Part shown: positions 9,623 through 18,190 of the stretch, one piece after another | Numbering within the stretch: the stretch's first letter is position 1 | Layout: every line of letters starts with the position of its first letter | NCBI GenBank assembly: GCA_900548345.1 | Contig: URKA01000019.1 | Location: forward strand, 1 to 59,946 | Length of the DNA: 59,946 nt | Reading direction: 5' to 3' | DNA from: an uncultured Paraprevotella sp. | Lineage (GTDB): Bacteria; Bacteroidota; Bacteroidia; Bacteroidales; Bacteroidaceae | Program-made: the position numbers and the translations under genes | The notes under the pieces: model-generated | What the model saw: only the letters and a program-made list of their open reading frames with translations | Databases searched by the model: none | Told to the model about the DNA's origin: nothing

Positions 9623-10542
9623 CACATACCCTGACCTACCGCATTCACGAAACAGCCCCCTACATCAATTGGAGCTATTTCTTCCACGCATGGGGTTTTC
9701 CACCGCGTTTTGCCGACATCGGACACATACACGGCTGCGATGCCTGCCGCGCGGGATGGCTCTCCTCCTTTCCCGAAACAGAAAGGGCACGGGCGGCAGA
9801 AGCCATGCAGCTCTTCAAGGACGCGCAACGCATGCTGGCACAACTCGACGGGGATTTCCGCACATACGTGCGTTTCGGACTGTTTCCCGCCAACTCGGAC
9901 GGTGACGACCTCATATTCCACATGCCCGCCCCGGCACACGACGTCCGTCTGCCCTTGTTGCGACAACAACATGCCACACCGGGAAAACCGTGCCTGTGCA
10001 TAGCCGACTACGTGCGTCCCCTGTCGCAAGGCGTCTCCGACACCGTCGGGATTTTTGCGGGAACAGTAGACGCGGATATGGAACATCTGTATGAGACAGG
10101 CGAATATGCCGATGACTTCAAACACATGTTGGCACAGACACTGGCCGACCGGCTGGCTGAAGCTGCCGTGGAAAAGATGCACGAAGAAGTGCGCAAACAT
10201 TATTGGGGATACGCCCCCGATGAGAACCTGCCCGTTTCGGCCCTTTTGGCAGAAAAATTCCAAGGTGTCCGTCCGGCCGTGGGGTATCCCTCATTGCCCG
10301 ACCAGACAGTCAATTTCGACCTGGCAGACCTGCTCGGCTTCTCCGACCTCGGCATCAGTCTGACCGAAAACGGTGCCATGATTCCGCACGCTTCCGTGAG
10401 CGGACTGATGCTGGCCCATCCCCAGGCACAATATTTCTCCATCGGTAAAATCGGGGAAGACCAACTCAAGGATTACGCACAACGGAGGGGAATCCCCGTT
10501 GAAAAGATGCGGAAATTTCTGGCAACCAACCTACAACTATAA
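9619..10542 (+). CDS. Stand-alone cobalamin-dependent methionine synthase activation domain
   Basis: The 307-residue protein corresponds to only the last domain of MetH, which binds S-adenosylmethionine and reductively remethylates inactive cob(II)alamin. Visible family motifs are KHYWGYAPDENLP, the SAM-binding RPAVGYPSLPD, LTENGAMIPHASVSGL and QAQYFSIGKIGEDQLKDYA near the C-terminus. The homocysteine, folate and B12 domains are absent. It overlaps dihydroorotase by 4 bp and shares its operon. In Thermotoga maritima the activation domain is known to be a separate protein acting with a short MetH. The same arrangement is inferred here, with the partner encoded elsewhere. Regions of about 90 residues at the N-terminus are more divergent. 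Confidence 0.85.
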   Translation: MTHTLTYRIHETAPYINWSYFFHAWGFPPRFADIGHIHGCDACRAGWLSSFPETERARAAEAMQLFKDAQRMLAQLDGDFRTYVRFGLFPANSDGDDLIFHMPAPAHDVRLPLLRQQHATPGKPCLCIADYVRPLSQGVSDTVGIFAGTVDADMEHLYETGEYADDFKHMLAQTLADRLAEAAVEKMHEEVRKHYWGYAPDENLPVSALLAEKFQGVRPAVGYPSLPDQTVNFDLADLLGFSDLGISLTENGAMIPHASVSGLMLAHPQAQYFSIGKIGEDQLKDYAQRRGIPVEKMRKFLATNLQL

Positions 10543-10556
10543 AAAACCGACAAACC

Positions 10557-11747
10557 ATGGTACTACGAATACTCCCCCTCCTATTGCTGACACTTTTTGT
10601 GTCAGACCTTTACATCTATTACAGATTCTTCTGGCGGTGCAAACGACCGACGTGGACTTATTTTACATTCATCCCGAACATCCTGCTGTCTGTAGCCGCC
10701 CTCGTACTATGCTTTTCCGAAAGCCACACGGTACAGAACATGCAACAGATGGCACTCTTCTTCAGCATTTATCTGCTTTTTGCCGTTCCCAAGACGCTAT
10801 ATCTCACCATCGACCTTATCGGAAGAGGAATAAGCCGCTTGTTCCCTAAATCGGAAAAGGTGTGTTCAGCCACCAGCATCGCTTTGTCTTTCATTTTGTT
10901 TCTTATGATATTATCCGGCTTGACCTTCGGTACCTCGCACATCGTCACCGAAGAAGCGACCTTCCGCTCCAATGACTTGCCTGCATCGTTCAACGGCTAC
11001 CGCATCGTGCAAATCAGCGACCTGCATCTCACCTCGTTCAGCCGACGCACCGGAACGGTAGAAGACATCGTGGAGAAAATCATGAACCTTCGTCCCGACA
11101 TGATTGTATTCACCGGCGACCTCGTAAGCATCGACGTAAACGAAATGGACGGATTCGACGACATCCTCAGCCGGCTGAAAGCTCCCGACGGCGTATACTC
11201 CGTCATGGGCAACCACGACTACCTGACCTACGCACACTACCTGTCGCCCAGAGAACAAACAACACACCGCCGACAACTCATCGAACGGCAAAAGGCCATG
11301 GGCTGGGACATGTTGATGAACGAGCACCGGATTATCCGGCGCGGCCCCGACAGCATCGCCATCGTAGGCGTGGAGAACGACGGCAAACCGCCCTTTCCCG
11401 CACGCGGCGACCTGAAGAAAGCCCTGAAAGGCATTCCAGGCTATGGTGCACCCGATGGGAGCGGACCGCGCATGTTCAAGATTTTGCTCAGTCACGACCC
11501 TACGCACTGGCGGCGCAGCGTGTTGCCCGAAACCGACATTCAGCTTACCCTTTCAGGACATACACACGGCATGCAGTTCATGGTCTTCGGATGGTCCCTG
11601 TCCAAACTGTTCTATCCCGAATGGAAGCACATGTACGGGGAAAACGGGCGGGGCCTGTACGTCAGTTTGGGATTAGGCGAAGCACTCATTCCCCTACGTT
11701 TCGGAGCATGGCCTGAAATTAACGTGATAACGTTGCAAAACAAATAG
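10557..11747 (+). CDS. Membrane-anchored metallophosphoesterase
   Basis: A 396-residue protein with four N-terminal membrane helices (within residues 1-130) followed by a calcineurin-like phosphoesterase domain. The metal-binding motifs are in order: QISDLHL, FTGDLVS, VMGNHDY, LLSHDP and LSGHTHG. The layout resembles the YkuE/YaeI type that acts at the membrane, possibly on phospholipid or lipid-linked phosphates, but the substrate is unknown. It follows the MetH-activation gene by 14 bp and could belong to the same transcript. The next gene, plsC, has its own promoter. Confidence 0.87.
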   Translation: MVLRILPLLLLTLFVSDLYIYYRFFWRCKRPTWTYFTFIPNILLSVAALVLCFSESHTVQNMQQMALFFSIYLLFAVPKTLYLTIDLIGRGISRLFPKSEKVCSATSIALSFILFLMILSGLTFGTSHIVTEEATFRSNDLPASFNGYRIVQISDLHLTSFSRRTGTVEDIVEKIMNLRPDMIVFTGDLVSIDVNEMDGFDDILSRLKAPDGVYSVMGNHDYLTYAHYLSPREQTTHRRQLIERQKAMGWDMLMNEHRIIRRGPDSIAIVGVENDGKPPFPARGDLKKALKGIPGYGAPDGSGPRMFKILLSHDPTHWRRSVLPETDIQLTLSGHTHGMQFMVFGWSLSKLFYPEWKHMYGENGRGLYVSLGLGEALIPLRFGAWPEINVITLQNK

Positions 11748-11763
11748 AGAATCACTATATTTG
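11733..11763 (+). promoter_or_regulatory. plsC promoter
   Basis: TTG at 11733-11735, 20 bp, then TATATTTG at 11756-11763: a full match to the Bacteroides promoter pattern. The -33 element lies within the last codons of the phosphoesterase gene. A TTG that could be read as an upstream plsC start is part of the -7 box, which favours the ATG at 11785. Confidence 0.65.
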
Positions 11764-11784
11764 TCCTGTAAAATCATACGTCCT

Positions 11785-12549
11785 ATGTTTATGACATTTC
11801 TGTACCGCATTTACCAACTGTGCATCGCACTGCCCGTTCTGCTGGTCTGCACCATGCTGACCGCCATCGTCACCATCATCGGCTCATGGCTCGGCAACGC
11901 CCACTTCTGGGGATATTATCCAGGCAAGATATGGTCTGTCGTCATGTGCCGTGTGCTGCTCATACCCGTAAAGGTGTACGGACACGAAAACGTGGACAAG
12001 AAGACATCATACGTGTTTGTGGCCAACCACCAGGGGGCATTCGATATATTCCTTATATACGGCTTCCTTGGAAGGAACTTCAAATGGATGATGAAGAAAT
12101 CCCTGCGCAAGATATTCCTGGTGGGAAAGGCATGCGAAAGCGCACGCCATATATTCGTTGACAAGTCTGGCCCGAAAAAGATACAGGAGACTTACGAAAA
12201 AGCACGGGAGATATTGAAGGAAGGCACATCGCTCGTCGTTTTTCCGGAAGGAGCGCGCTCATTCACCGGACACATGGGCGTATTCAAAAAAGGAGCTTTC
12301 CAATTGGCCGATGAGCTGCAACTTCCTGTCGTTCCTGTCACAATAGACGGTTCGTTCGACATTCTGCCGCGCACATCCGGTTTCGGATTTGTCCGCCGCC
12401 ACAAACTGGTCTTGAAAATTCACAAACCCATACAGCCTAAAGAGAAAAGCCCGGAAAATATCCGTGAAACCATGAACGAGGCCTACGAAACAATCATGCA
12501 GGGACTTCCCGCCGAACGACAAGGATTCGTCCGGAACGAGGACCAATAA
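11785..12549 (+). CDS. plsC: 1-acyl-sn-glycerol-3-phosphate acyltransferase (PlsC family)
   Basis: Transfers an acyl chain to lysophosphatidic acid in membrane phospholipid synthesis. The 254-residue protein has one N-terminal hydrophobic region and the acyltransferase motifs: VANHQGAFDIF (the catalytic NHxxxxD), VVFPEGARSFTG (the FPEGxRS phosphate-binding motif) and VPVTIDGS. I chose ATG 11785; an ATG two codons further (11791) is equally possible. The in-frame TTG at 11761 lies inside the promoter. It is transcribed from its own promoter and ends just before a converging lipoprotein gene. Confidence 0.88.
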   Translation: MFMTFLYRIYQLCIALPVLLVCTMLTAIVTIIGSWLGNAHFWGYYPGKIWSVVMCRVLLIPVKVYGHENVDKKTSYVFVANHQGAFDIFLIYGFLGRNFKWMMKKSLRKIFLVGKACESARHIFVDKSGPKKIQETYEKAREILKEGTSLVVFPEGARSFTGHMGVFKKGAFQLADELQLPVVPVTIDGSFDILPRTSGFGFVRRHKLVLKIHKPIQPKEKSPENIRETMNEAYETIMQGLPAERQGFVRNEDQ

Positions 12550-12587
12550 AAAAAAGAAATAGCTAAAACTGCACTCACGGCCGGCTG

Positions 12588-13316
12588 CTACTCCGGAATG
12601 GAATCTGTTGTCTCCGTATCATACCCCATTCCCATCTGGTGCATGTTCTCCTTGGCCGCTTCCATATAACGTCTCACATATTCATTGCTCTTGAAATAAG
12701 GAGTGGCCTTGGTCATGATTTCCTCAATCTGCGGTGTCAGTACGGGATAAGGATAACCGCTTGTCATTATCATAAAGACTCCCGTTCCCAGCACATTGTC
12801 GAAGTTTGAGGTGATGAAACTTGTCACCAGCCTATCCTGCTCCGCACTCAGGCGGCCCAATTCGTCTTCAAGGCGAATCATGATGAGGTTCTCGTCCACA
12901 CCATCCATAATCATCTGGCTCTCCTTATGGGGAAGATCCGCCAGTTCATTGTCGATGCGGCTTTTTTTGCGGATAAACTCATACAGCGTATCATTGAGCA
13001 CACTGCCCGTGACATACTGCTTCGCAGGGTCAATATAAACCGTCAGCTTCTCTTCGCCCAACACCAAGGGCATCAGACTTTCGTCATCCATAAAAAGATT
13101 AACCATCATGACGGAATCCAACGAACCGTTAAAGCCGAATTTTCCATGCACCACCTCGCTTGAGTCAATATCGACCAAGTCATCGTCGCGGTAAACTTTC
13201 AGGTACATCTTCTTTCCATCCATGGTCTGCACCGTAGTATGTCCCTCAACCAGATACTCCGTACCGCAAGACACCAACGTAATAAAAACTGCAAGATAGA
13301 GTAGGATATGTTTCAT
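12588..13316 (-). CDS. DUF4369-type lipoprotein
   Basis: A 242-residue exported lipoprotein with signal peptide and lipobox LVSCG at residues 14-18. The first half (VEGHTTVQTMDGKKMYLKVY, then a DIDSSEV and KFGFNGS strand) has the DUF4369 pattern, a beta-sandwich often found at the N-terminus of Bacteroidetes thioredoxin-like proteins. No thioredoxin CxxC domain follows; the C-terminal half looks helical. A TATCTTTG -7-like box lies on the minus strand at 13354-13347, about 30 bp upstream of the start. Function unknown; envelope localisation is inferred. Confidence 0.78.
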   Translation of the reverse strand: MKHILLYLAVFITLVSCGTEYLVEGHTTVQTMDGKKMYLKVYRDDDLVDIDSSEVVHGKFGFNGSLDSVMMVNLFMDDESLMPLVLGEEKLTVYIDPAKQYVTGSVLNDTLYEFIRKKSRIDNELADLPHKESQMIMDGVDENLIMIRLEDELGRLSAEQDRLVTSFITSNFDNVLGTGVFMIMTSGYPYPVLTPQIEEIMTKATPYFKSNEYVRRYMEAAKENMHQMGMGYDTETTDSIPE

Positions 13317-13489
13317 GGCTTATGCTCAATTCTGTTTAACGGTCTGCAAAGATACGTCCTAAATCGTTCCTAATAAATAGTTTTATCACTATTTAACGCG
13401 CCCATCCTGCAAAATCGCGTTAAAAAGGACTTCCTGTACAAAGGTTTTCCTCCATTAAGGTTACAGGAGTGAAGTTCACGACGCCCCTC

Positions 13490-13587
13490 AAAAACTATAA
13501 ATAAAAGTTTTGGTTTCAAAAATAAAACTTTTGGTTTCAAAAATAAAAGTTTCATTTTTATAAATAAAAGTTTTATTTATAGTTTTT
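13490..13587. repeat. AT-rich element: 21-bp tandem repeats inside 17-bp inverted repeats
   Basis: Four units, starting at 13501, 13522, 13543 and 13564, all begin ATAAAA(G/C)TTT and are spaced exactly 21 bp. The first two differ at a single base. The block is bounded by AAAAACTATAAATAAAA at 13490-13506 and its exact reverse complement at 13571-13587. A-tracts and T-tracts recur every half unit, close to the helical pitch, which would favour curved DNA. It lies between two minus-strand genes and neither promoter nor coding sense is evident. The 21-bp phase makes short frames stay open, but they are not credible proteins. Confidence 0.8.
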
Positions 13588-13617
13588 CCCGGCTGAAAAC
13601 GGTTTTTCCCCATGCGA

Positions 13618-13659
13618 AAGGGGCAGCAGGGAATCCTTGACGATTTCCTACTGCCCCTT
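13618..13659. repeat. Long imperfect hairpin downstream of the four-helix membrane protein gene
   Basis: 18-base arms (13618-13635 and 13642-13659) pair with one mismatch and one G-T pair around a 6-base loop. It lies 28 bp beyond the stop codon of the minus-strand gene at 13687, where a terminator is expected, but the T-run is weak (CCCCTTTCG). Possible terminator or RNA-stability element. Confidence 0.5.
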
Positions 13660-13686
13660 ATGTAAAGGATGCCCGCGCAGGTGCGC

Positions 13687-14070
13687 TTACTTCCGTGTCT
13701 TGCGCTGTTCCTTGTCCAGCTCGGCAGGAATGCGGAATGCCGTGTAGAGTTCGAGCACACACGCAATGGCCAGCGTCACCATCCATTCGTGGCTACGGGC
13801 GAACCCGAAGCGGAACGTGTGCATGGCCATCAGCACGGCCGTGGCCAACAGTAACAAGGCTCCGAAGATTTGCTGCATGCGCAAGCGACGGACCACAAAG
13901 TTATGCCCCTCGTAGCCAGCCAAAAGTTGCATGCTTGAGAAAGCGCAGGCCCCTACGGCAAACAGGCCGAACGACCATACACTGCCCGTAATGTAAGTGG
14001 CCGCACCGACCAACACCAGAATGGCACCAACCATATATACGGCATTCTGCACCTTATTCAGTTTCTTCAT
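13687..14070 (-). CDS. Four-helix membrane protein, unknown function
   Basis: A 127-residue protein with four predicted membrane helices (about residues 8-27, 31-50, 69-89 and 93-112) and a basic C-terminal tail. I do not recognise the family. The ATG at 14070 was chosen; longer frames run into the upstream ftsB-like gene. The start lies 17 bp inside the 3' end of the ftsB/divIC gene, so the two are almost certainly translated from one message. A role at the division site is only a guess from the neighbour. Confidence 0.7.
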   Translation of the reverse strand: MKKLNKVQNAVYMVGAILVLVGAATYITGSVWSFGLFAVGACAFSSMQLLAGYEGHNFVVRRLRMQQIFGALLLLATAVLMAMHTFRFGFARSHEWMVTLAIACVLELYTAFRIPAELDKEQRKTRK

Positions 14071-14374
14071 CCTCAGTCTGTTTTTCAAACACAAACACGT
14101 CCTCGTCACTTGTTTTCATATAATAACGCTCACGGGCTATCTCTGTAAGCACATCGGGATTCGTGTCCATCTCTTTCAGGTAACGCGTGTCGTGCTCGTA
14201 GTTCTCCGTATACCGACGGATTTCACGCTGCAACTCCGCCAGTTCCTTCTTGTGCCCATAACGGCTCCACAGACTGTTTTCGTCCAGAAATCCCATCCAC
14301 ACGGCAAAAGATACTACCACGAAAAAATATTTATGACGACGGAAATAATTCCAAACACTATATAACCTGCCCAT
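14054..14374 (-). CDS. Septum formation initiator, FtsB/DivIC family
   Basis: A 106-residue bitopic protein with a short basic N-terminus, one membrane helix (about residues 16-30) and a coiled coil (KKELAELQREIRRYTENYEHD). It ends with the DPDVLTEIARERYYMK-like segment typical of FtsB/DivIC; here the form is TNPDVLTEIARERYYMKTSD. Members link FtsL and FtsQ in the divisome. It is divergent from dnaX and overlaps the membrane protein gene downstream. Confidence 0.87.
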   Translation of the reverse strand: MGRLYSVWNYFRRHKYFFVVVSFAVWMGFLDENSLWSRYGHKKELAELQREIRRYTENYEHDTRYLKEMDTNPDVLTEIARERYYMKTSDEDVFVFEKQTEDEETE

Positions 14375-14448
14375 TCATGTCCTTTTAGATGATGATGCAA
14401 AGATAAGACAAAATCATCTAAAATAGCTGGACAGCCCGTTTTTTTTGC

Positions 14449-14456
14449 TAATTTTG
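14449..14456 (+). promoter_or_regulatory. -7 box candidate of dnaX
   Basis: TAATTTTG matches TAnnTTTG and lies 29 bp before the dnaX start. The -33 position holds CTG rather than TTG, so the match is partial. Confidence 0.4.
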
Positions 14457-14485
14457 CAGAAAGGATTCTAAATACGAAACCCATT

Positions 14486-16303
14486 ATGGAAGAATATATC
14501 GTTTCGGCGAGAAAATACCGGCCTTCGGCATTCGATGCGGTAGTGGGACAGGAAGCACTCACTACCACACTGAAAAACGCCATAGCCACAGGTAAACTGG
14601 CGCATGCGTATTTGTTTTGCGGACCGAGAGGCGTAGGAAAAACCACCTGTGCCCGTATCTTTGCCAAAACCATCAACTGTCTGAACCCACAGCATAACGG
14701 CGAGGCCTGCAACGAATGTGAGTCGTGCAAAGCCTTCAACGAACAGCGTTCGCTCAATATCTACGAACTGGATGCAGCCTCGAACAACTCGGTGGAAGAA
14801 ATACGCGCCTTGATAGAGAAAGTACGTATCCCGCCCCAAATCGGGCGATACAAAGTATTCATCATAGACGAGGTGCACATGCTGTCCACAGCGGCTTTCA
14901 ACGCATTCCTCAAGACACTGGAGGAACCGCCCTCGTATGTCATCTTTATCCTGGCCACTACGGAGAAACACAAAATCCTGCCCACCATCCTAAGCCGATG
15001 CCAAGTCTACGACTTCAACCGGATGAGTATCCAGGCGATTGTCGGCCACTTGCAAATCGTTGCAGAAAAGGAAGGATACAAGTACGAACCGGAGGCCTTG
15101 AACATCATCGCACAGAAAGCCGACGGGGGCATGCGCGACGCGCTTTCCATATTTGACCAGTCGGCAAGCTACACAGGCGGGAACCTTACCTATCAAAAGG
15201 TTATCGAGAACCTGAATGTGCTGGACTACGAGTATTACTTCCGTCTGACGGAGCATTTTCTGCAGAACGAAACCCCGCAATGCCTGCTTCTGTTCAACGA
15301 AGTGACCGAGAAAGGATTCGAGGGAAGCCATTTCATCAACGGACTGGCCAGTCATCTGCGCGACCTGCTTGTAAGTAAAGACGACATCACGCTGCCGTTA
15401 CTGGAGGTAAGCGACAACATCCGTACCCGATATAAAGAGCAGGCACAGCGTTGCCAACCGCGCTTTCTGTATCGGGCCATCAAACTGTGTAGTGACTGCG
15501 ACCTGAACTACCGTGCCAGCAAGAACAAACGCCTGTTGGTGGAAATCACCCTGATACAGCTCTCGCAAATTACCCAGGAAGATGACAGCGCCGGTTCGGG
15601 GCGTAGCCCTGAGAAGACGTTACCCCCCCTGTTCAACAAGCCTGCCGCTGAAGCCACACAAGCTCCAACGGTCAACTCGTCAGCGCCTCAGGCCACGACG
15701 GAAAAGGCTCCGCAAACCGCCCGGCCGGCTGCCGCAACGAATGCACCCCACCGTTCCCCGCTCCCGCAAGCGCAGGAGCCGGAACGCCATATCCCCAAAA
15801 TCAACTTGAATACGCTGGCCCCGTCAATACGGCGCGCGGTGAAGACAGAAGAAAACCGGCCGGCGGCACAAGCCTCCGCACCGGCCAGGGAATACGCGCC
15901 TGCCACCGGCACTCCCCTGCCCGACCGTGTGGAAGAAGATTTCATGGTGACTGAAAAGGATATTTGCTTCTATTGGCATGAATTCATCAACCTGCTTCCG
16001 CAGGAAGAGACCGCCACTGCACAGCGAATGAAACTCATGCGTCCGAAACTGCTCAAAGATGAAACGTTTGAAGTGGTCGTTGACAACGAGCAGGTCAAAC
16101 TTTACATGGAAAGAATCGCTCCGCGTGTAGAGTCGCACCTGCGCAAGCAACTGCACAACCGCAAAATCGCCATGACCGTGCGCATTGCGGAACAAACGGA
16201 CGCCACACGCATATATTCCAAACCGCAACAACTGCAGTCCATGACACAGAAAAACCCCGCCTTGCAGAAACTGACGGAGGTATTCGGACTGGAACTGACG
16301 TAA
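14486..16303 (+). CDS. dnaX: DNA polymerase III subunit gamma/tau
   Basis: The clamp-loader ATPase of the replicative polymerase. The 605-residue protein has the AAA+ core at its N-terminus: Walker A GPRGVGKTT, a four-cysteine zinc site (CLNPQHNGEACNECESC), Walker B IIDEVHML and the SRC sensor region. A linker rich in Ala, Pro and Thr follows (about residues 370-480), then a tau-type C-terminal domain. No obvious frameshift site to make a short gamma form was seen. The start ATG fits the AEEYIVSARKYRP-like N-terminus typical of DnaX. It is divergent from ftsB. Confidence 0.95.
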   Translation: MEEYIVSARKYRPSAFDAVVGQEALTTTLKNAIATGKLAHAYLFCGPRGVGKTTCARIFAKTINCLNPQHNGEACNECESCKAFNEQRSLNIYELDAASNNSVEEIRALIEKVRIPPQIGRYKVFIIDEVHMLSTAAFNAFLKTLEEPPSYVIFILATTEKHKILPTILSRCQVYDFNRMSIQAIVGHLQIVAEKEGYKYEPEALNIIAQKADGGMRDALSIFDQSASYTGGNLTYQKVIENLNVLDYEYYFRLTEHFLQNETPQCLLLFNEVTEKGFEGSHFINGLASHLRDLLVSKDDITLPLLEVSDNIRTRYKEQAQRCQPRFLYRAIKLCSDCDLNYRASKNKRLLVEITLIQLSQITQEDDSAGSGRSPEKTLPPLFNKPAAEATQAPTVNSSAPQATTEKAPQTARPAAATNAPHRSPLPQAQEPERHIPKINLNTLAPSIRRAVKTEENRPAAQASAPAREYAPATGTPLPDRVEEDFMVTEKDICFYWHEFINLLPQEETATAQRMKLMRPKLLKDETFEVVVDNEQVKLYMERIAPRVESHLRKQLHNRKIAMTVRIAEQTDATRIYSKPQQLQSMTQKNPALQKLTEVFGLELT

Positions 16304-16311
16304 AAAAACAC

Positions 16312-16332
16312 AGCGGGAGTATGTCTCCCGCT
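16312..16332 (-). terminator. Terminator of the yhhQ-queC-queF operon
   Basis: A perfect 8-bp stem AGCGGGAG/CTCCCGCT (16312-16319 with 16325-16332) has a 5-base loop. On the minus strand it is followed by GTGTTTTTTT. It lies just past the queF stop codon. It also sits at the end of the converging dnaX gene, but the T-run favours the minus strand. Confidence 0.75.
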
Positions 16333-16354
16333 CATGCCATAGTAAGCACGACGC

Positions 16355-16822
16355 TTAATGCAAATCGTGGTTCATCATACGAAACTCGGCCATTTGCTCA
16401 TATTTCGTACCTTTCCTTCCGTAATTGGCGTATGGATAAATCGATATACCGCCGCGTGGCGTGAACAGTCCCGTAACCTCAATATACTTGGGGTCCATCA
16501 GACGAATCAAATCCTTCATAATCTTATTGACGCAATCCTCATGGAAATCACCGTGGTTACGGAAGCTGAACAGATACAGCTTCAGACTCTTGCTTTCCAC
16601 CATCCTGCGGTCGGGAATATAATTGATGCGTATCTCGGCGAAATCGGGCTGTCCTGTGATGGGACAAAGGCTTGTGAACTCCGGACAATTGAAACGCACC
16701 CAATAATCGTTGTCGGGATGCTTGTTGTCGAATGCTTCCAGCACTTCCGGCGCATAATCCTGCCGATATTCAGTCTTCTTGCCTAAGGATTTCAATCCTT
16801 CCTTTTCCCTTTCGTTACTCAT
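16355..16822 (-). CDS. queF: NADPH-dependent 7-cyano-7-deazaguanine reductase
   Basis: Reduces preQ0 to preQ1 in queuosine synthesis, in the cytoplasm. The 155-residue length is the short, single-domain (YkvM) type. The catalytic Cys is in FTSLCPITGQPDF (residue 53, with Asp60), and the family signature ESKSLKLYLFSFRNHGDFHE is intact. It begins 19 bp after queC and is the last gene of the operon. A terminator follows. Confidence 0.95.
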   Translation of the reverse strand: MSNEREKEGLKSLGKKTEYRQDYAPEVLEAFDNKHPDNDYWVRFNCPEFTSLCPITGQPDFAEIRINYIPDRRMVESKSLKLYLFSFRNHGDFHEDCVNKIMKDLIRLMDPKYIEVTGLFTPRGGISIYPYANYGRKGTKYEQMAEFRMMNHDLH

Positions 16823-16841
16823 ATCTATACCTTATTATATA

Positions 16842-17510
16842 TTACCTTTCTTTTTTCTGCAACAGATACCGCTGCAATCCTTCGTTACGCAGTTTGCACG
16901 CCGGACAATGCCCGCAACCGTCGCCCGGCACACCGTTATAGCAGGTCAGGGTCTCATGTCGCACCAAGTCAAGCACCCCCAGTTCATCGGCCAAAGCCCA
17001 CGTCTGGCATTTGTCAATCCACATCAGCGGCGTATGGATGACGAACTGTTCGTCCATGGCCAGATTCAGTGTCACATTCAGGCTCTTGACAAACGCGTCA
17101 CGGCAGTCGGGATAGCCGCTGAAATCGGTCTGCGACACCCCCGTCACCAGATGATTGATACCGTGCTCGCGTGCATACACGGCAGCGATGCTGATGAAGA
17201 AAAGATTGCGGCCCGGAACAAAGGTGTTCGGGAAACTGTCGGCCGGCTTTTCCTCATCCATCATCAATGTTGTATCGGTCAGCGAGTTGCGTCCCAATGA
17301 AGCAATGAAGGACACGTCCATGCAGGCCCACTCCACTCCGGCTTTTTCAGCTATCGCCTTGGCTATGCCGACCTCTCCGGAATGTTTCTGCCCATAGAGA
17401 AAACTCAATGCCGACACGTTCTTGAAATGTTTCTTCGCCCAAAAGAGACAAGTGGTGGAGTCTTGTCCGCCACTGAACACCACCAGCGCAGAATCTTTAT
17501 TCATATCCAT
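16842..17510 (-). CDS. queC: 7-cyano-7-deazaguanine synthase
   Basis: Converts 7-carboxy-7-deazaguanine to preQ0 with ATP and ammonia. The 222-residue protein has the PP-loop FSGGQDSTTCLFWA near the N-terminus and the zinc-binding cluster GDGCGHCPACKLR near the C-terminus. I chose ATG 17510, two bases after the yhhQ stop codon. A TTG at 17516 extends the frame by two codons, and the ATG at 17504 is another option. The tight spacing implies co-translation with yhhQ. Confidence 0.95.
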   Translation of the reverse strand: MDMNKDSALVVFSGGQDSTTCLFWAKKHFKNVSALSFLYGQKHSGEVGIAKAIAEKAGVEWACMDVSFIASLGRNSLTDTTLMMDEEKPADSFPNTFVPGRNLFFISIAAVYAREHGINHLVTGVSQTDFSGYPDCRDAFVKSLNVTLNLAMDEQFVIHTPLMWIDKCQTWALADELGVLDLVRHETLTCYNGVPGDGCGHCPACKLRNEGLQRYLLQKKER

Positions 17511-17512
17511 AA

Positions 17513-18190
17513 TCAATACATTTTAAGTACATTGTAAGAGATGTCCCTGTCGTATACGTCTACCTCCTCGGTACGTTTCACATAGCGTACCACACGAACG
17601 GTCACGGGCAACACGAGAATCTCGTAAAGTGTCTTGAGCAGAATCTGCCAGCACATCATAAGCAGAAGATTCCGGAATGGCACAATGCCGCCCAAAGCCA
17701 CAGGAAAGAATATCAACGAATCGGCAGTCTCGCCCGCAACGGTAGAGAGAATGGCACGCAGCGAGAAGCGCCTTCCGTCTGAGGCCACCTTCATCACGCT
17801 CATCACATAGGCATTCAGAAACGAGCCCACAAGGAAAGCGAGGAATGAAGCGCACGCCATGCGCGGAGCCAGTCCGAAGAGTTTATGAAACCCTTCCGCG
17901 TTGTCCCAATAAGGCGCACCGGGAATGATGTCGGCCAAAAAGCCGAAAAGCACGAACATGAAGTTCATCAGGAAACCGGCCCATATAATGAGCCTTGCCT
18001 TGCGGAACCCCCAGACCTCGACTATACAATCGTTCACGATGTAGGATATAGGGAAGACCAATATGCCGGCCGTAATATTGAACGGGCCGAACATGATTTG
18101 CTTTGTGGCCAACAAGTTTGCCGAAATCAGGCAAACACAAAAGAGTATCCCCAGCCACATGAAGGATACACTCACCATTTTTCCTTTCAT
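17513..18190 (-). CDS. yhhQ: Queuosine precursor transporter (YhhQ/DUF165 family)
   Basis: A 225-residue membrane protein with about six helices. Members of this family import queuine, preQ0 or preQ1. The motifs NLLATKQI, FPISYIVNDCIVEVWGF and the ETADSLIFF segment near the fifth helix are typical. I chose the ATG at 18190 because a promoter (TATCTTTG at 18260-18253) places the transcript start inside the longer open frame that reaches 18283. The leader carries a candidate preQ1 riboswitch. It is followed directly by queC and queF, so import and synthesis of the same precursor are joined in one operon. Confidence 0.9.
   Translation of the reverse strand: MKGKMVSVSFMWLGILFCVCLISANLLATKQIMFGPFNITAGILVFPISYIVNDCIVEVWGFRKARLIIWAGFLMNFMFVLFGFLADIIPGAPYWDNAEGFHKLFGLAPRMACASFLAFLVGSFLNAYVMSVMKVASDGRRFSLRAILSTVAGETADSLIFFPVALGGIVPFRNLLLMMCWQILLKTLYEILVLPVTVRVVRYVKRTEEVDVYDRDISYNVLKMY

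Noticed and set aside
13370..13766. Short proteins encoded by the AT-rich repeat
   Set aside because: Their open frames result from the 21-bp phase of the repeat; composition (repeats of FIFETK and LFLKPK) is not that of a real protein.
14486..16303. Programmed frameshift in dnaX giving gamma
   Set aside because: I see no A-rich slippery heptamer followed by a hairpin at the expected place.
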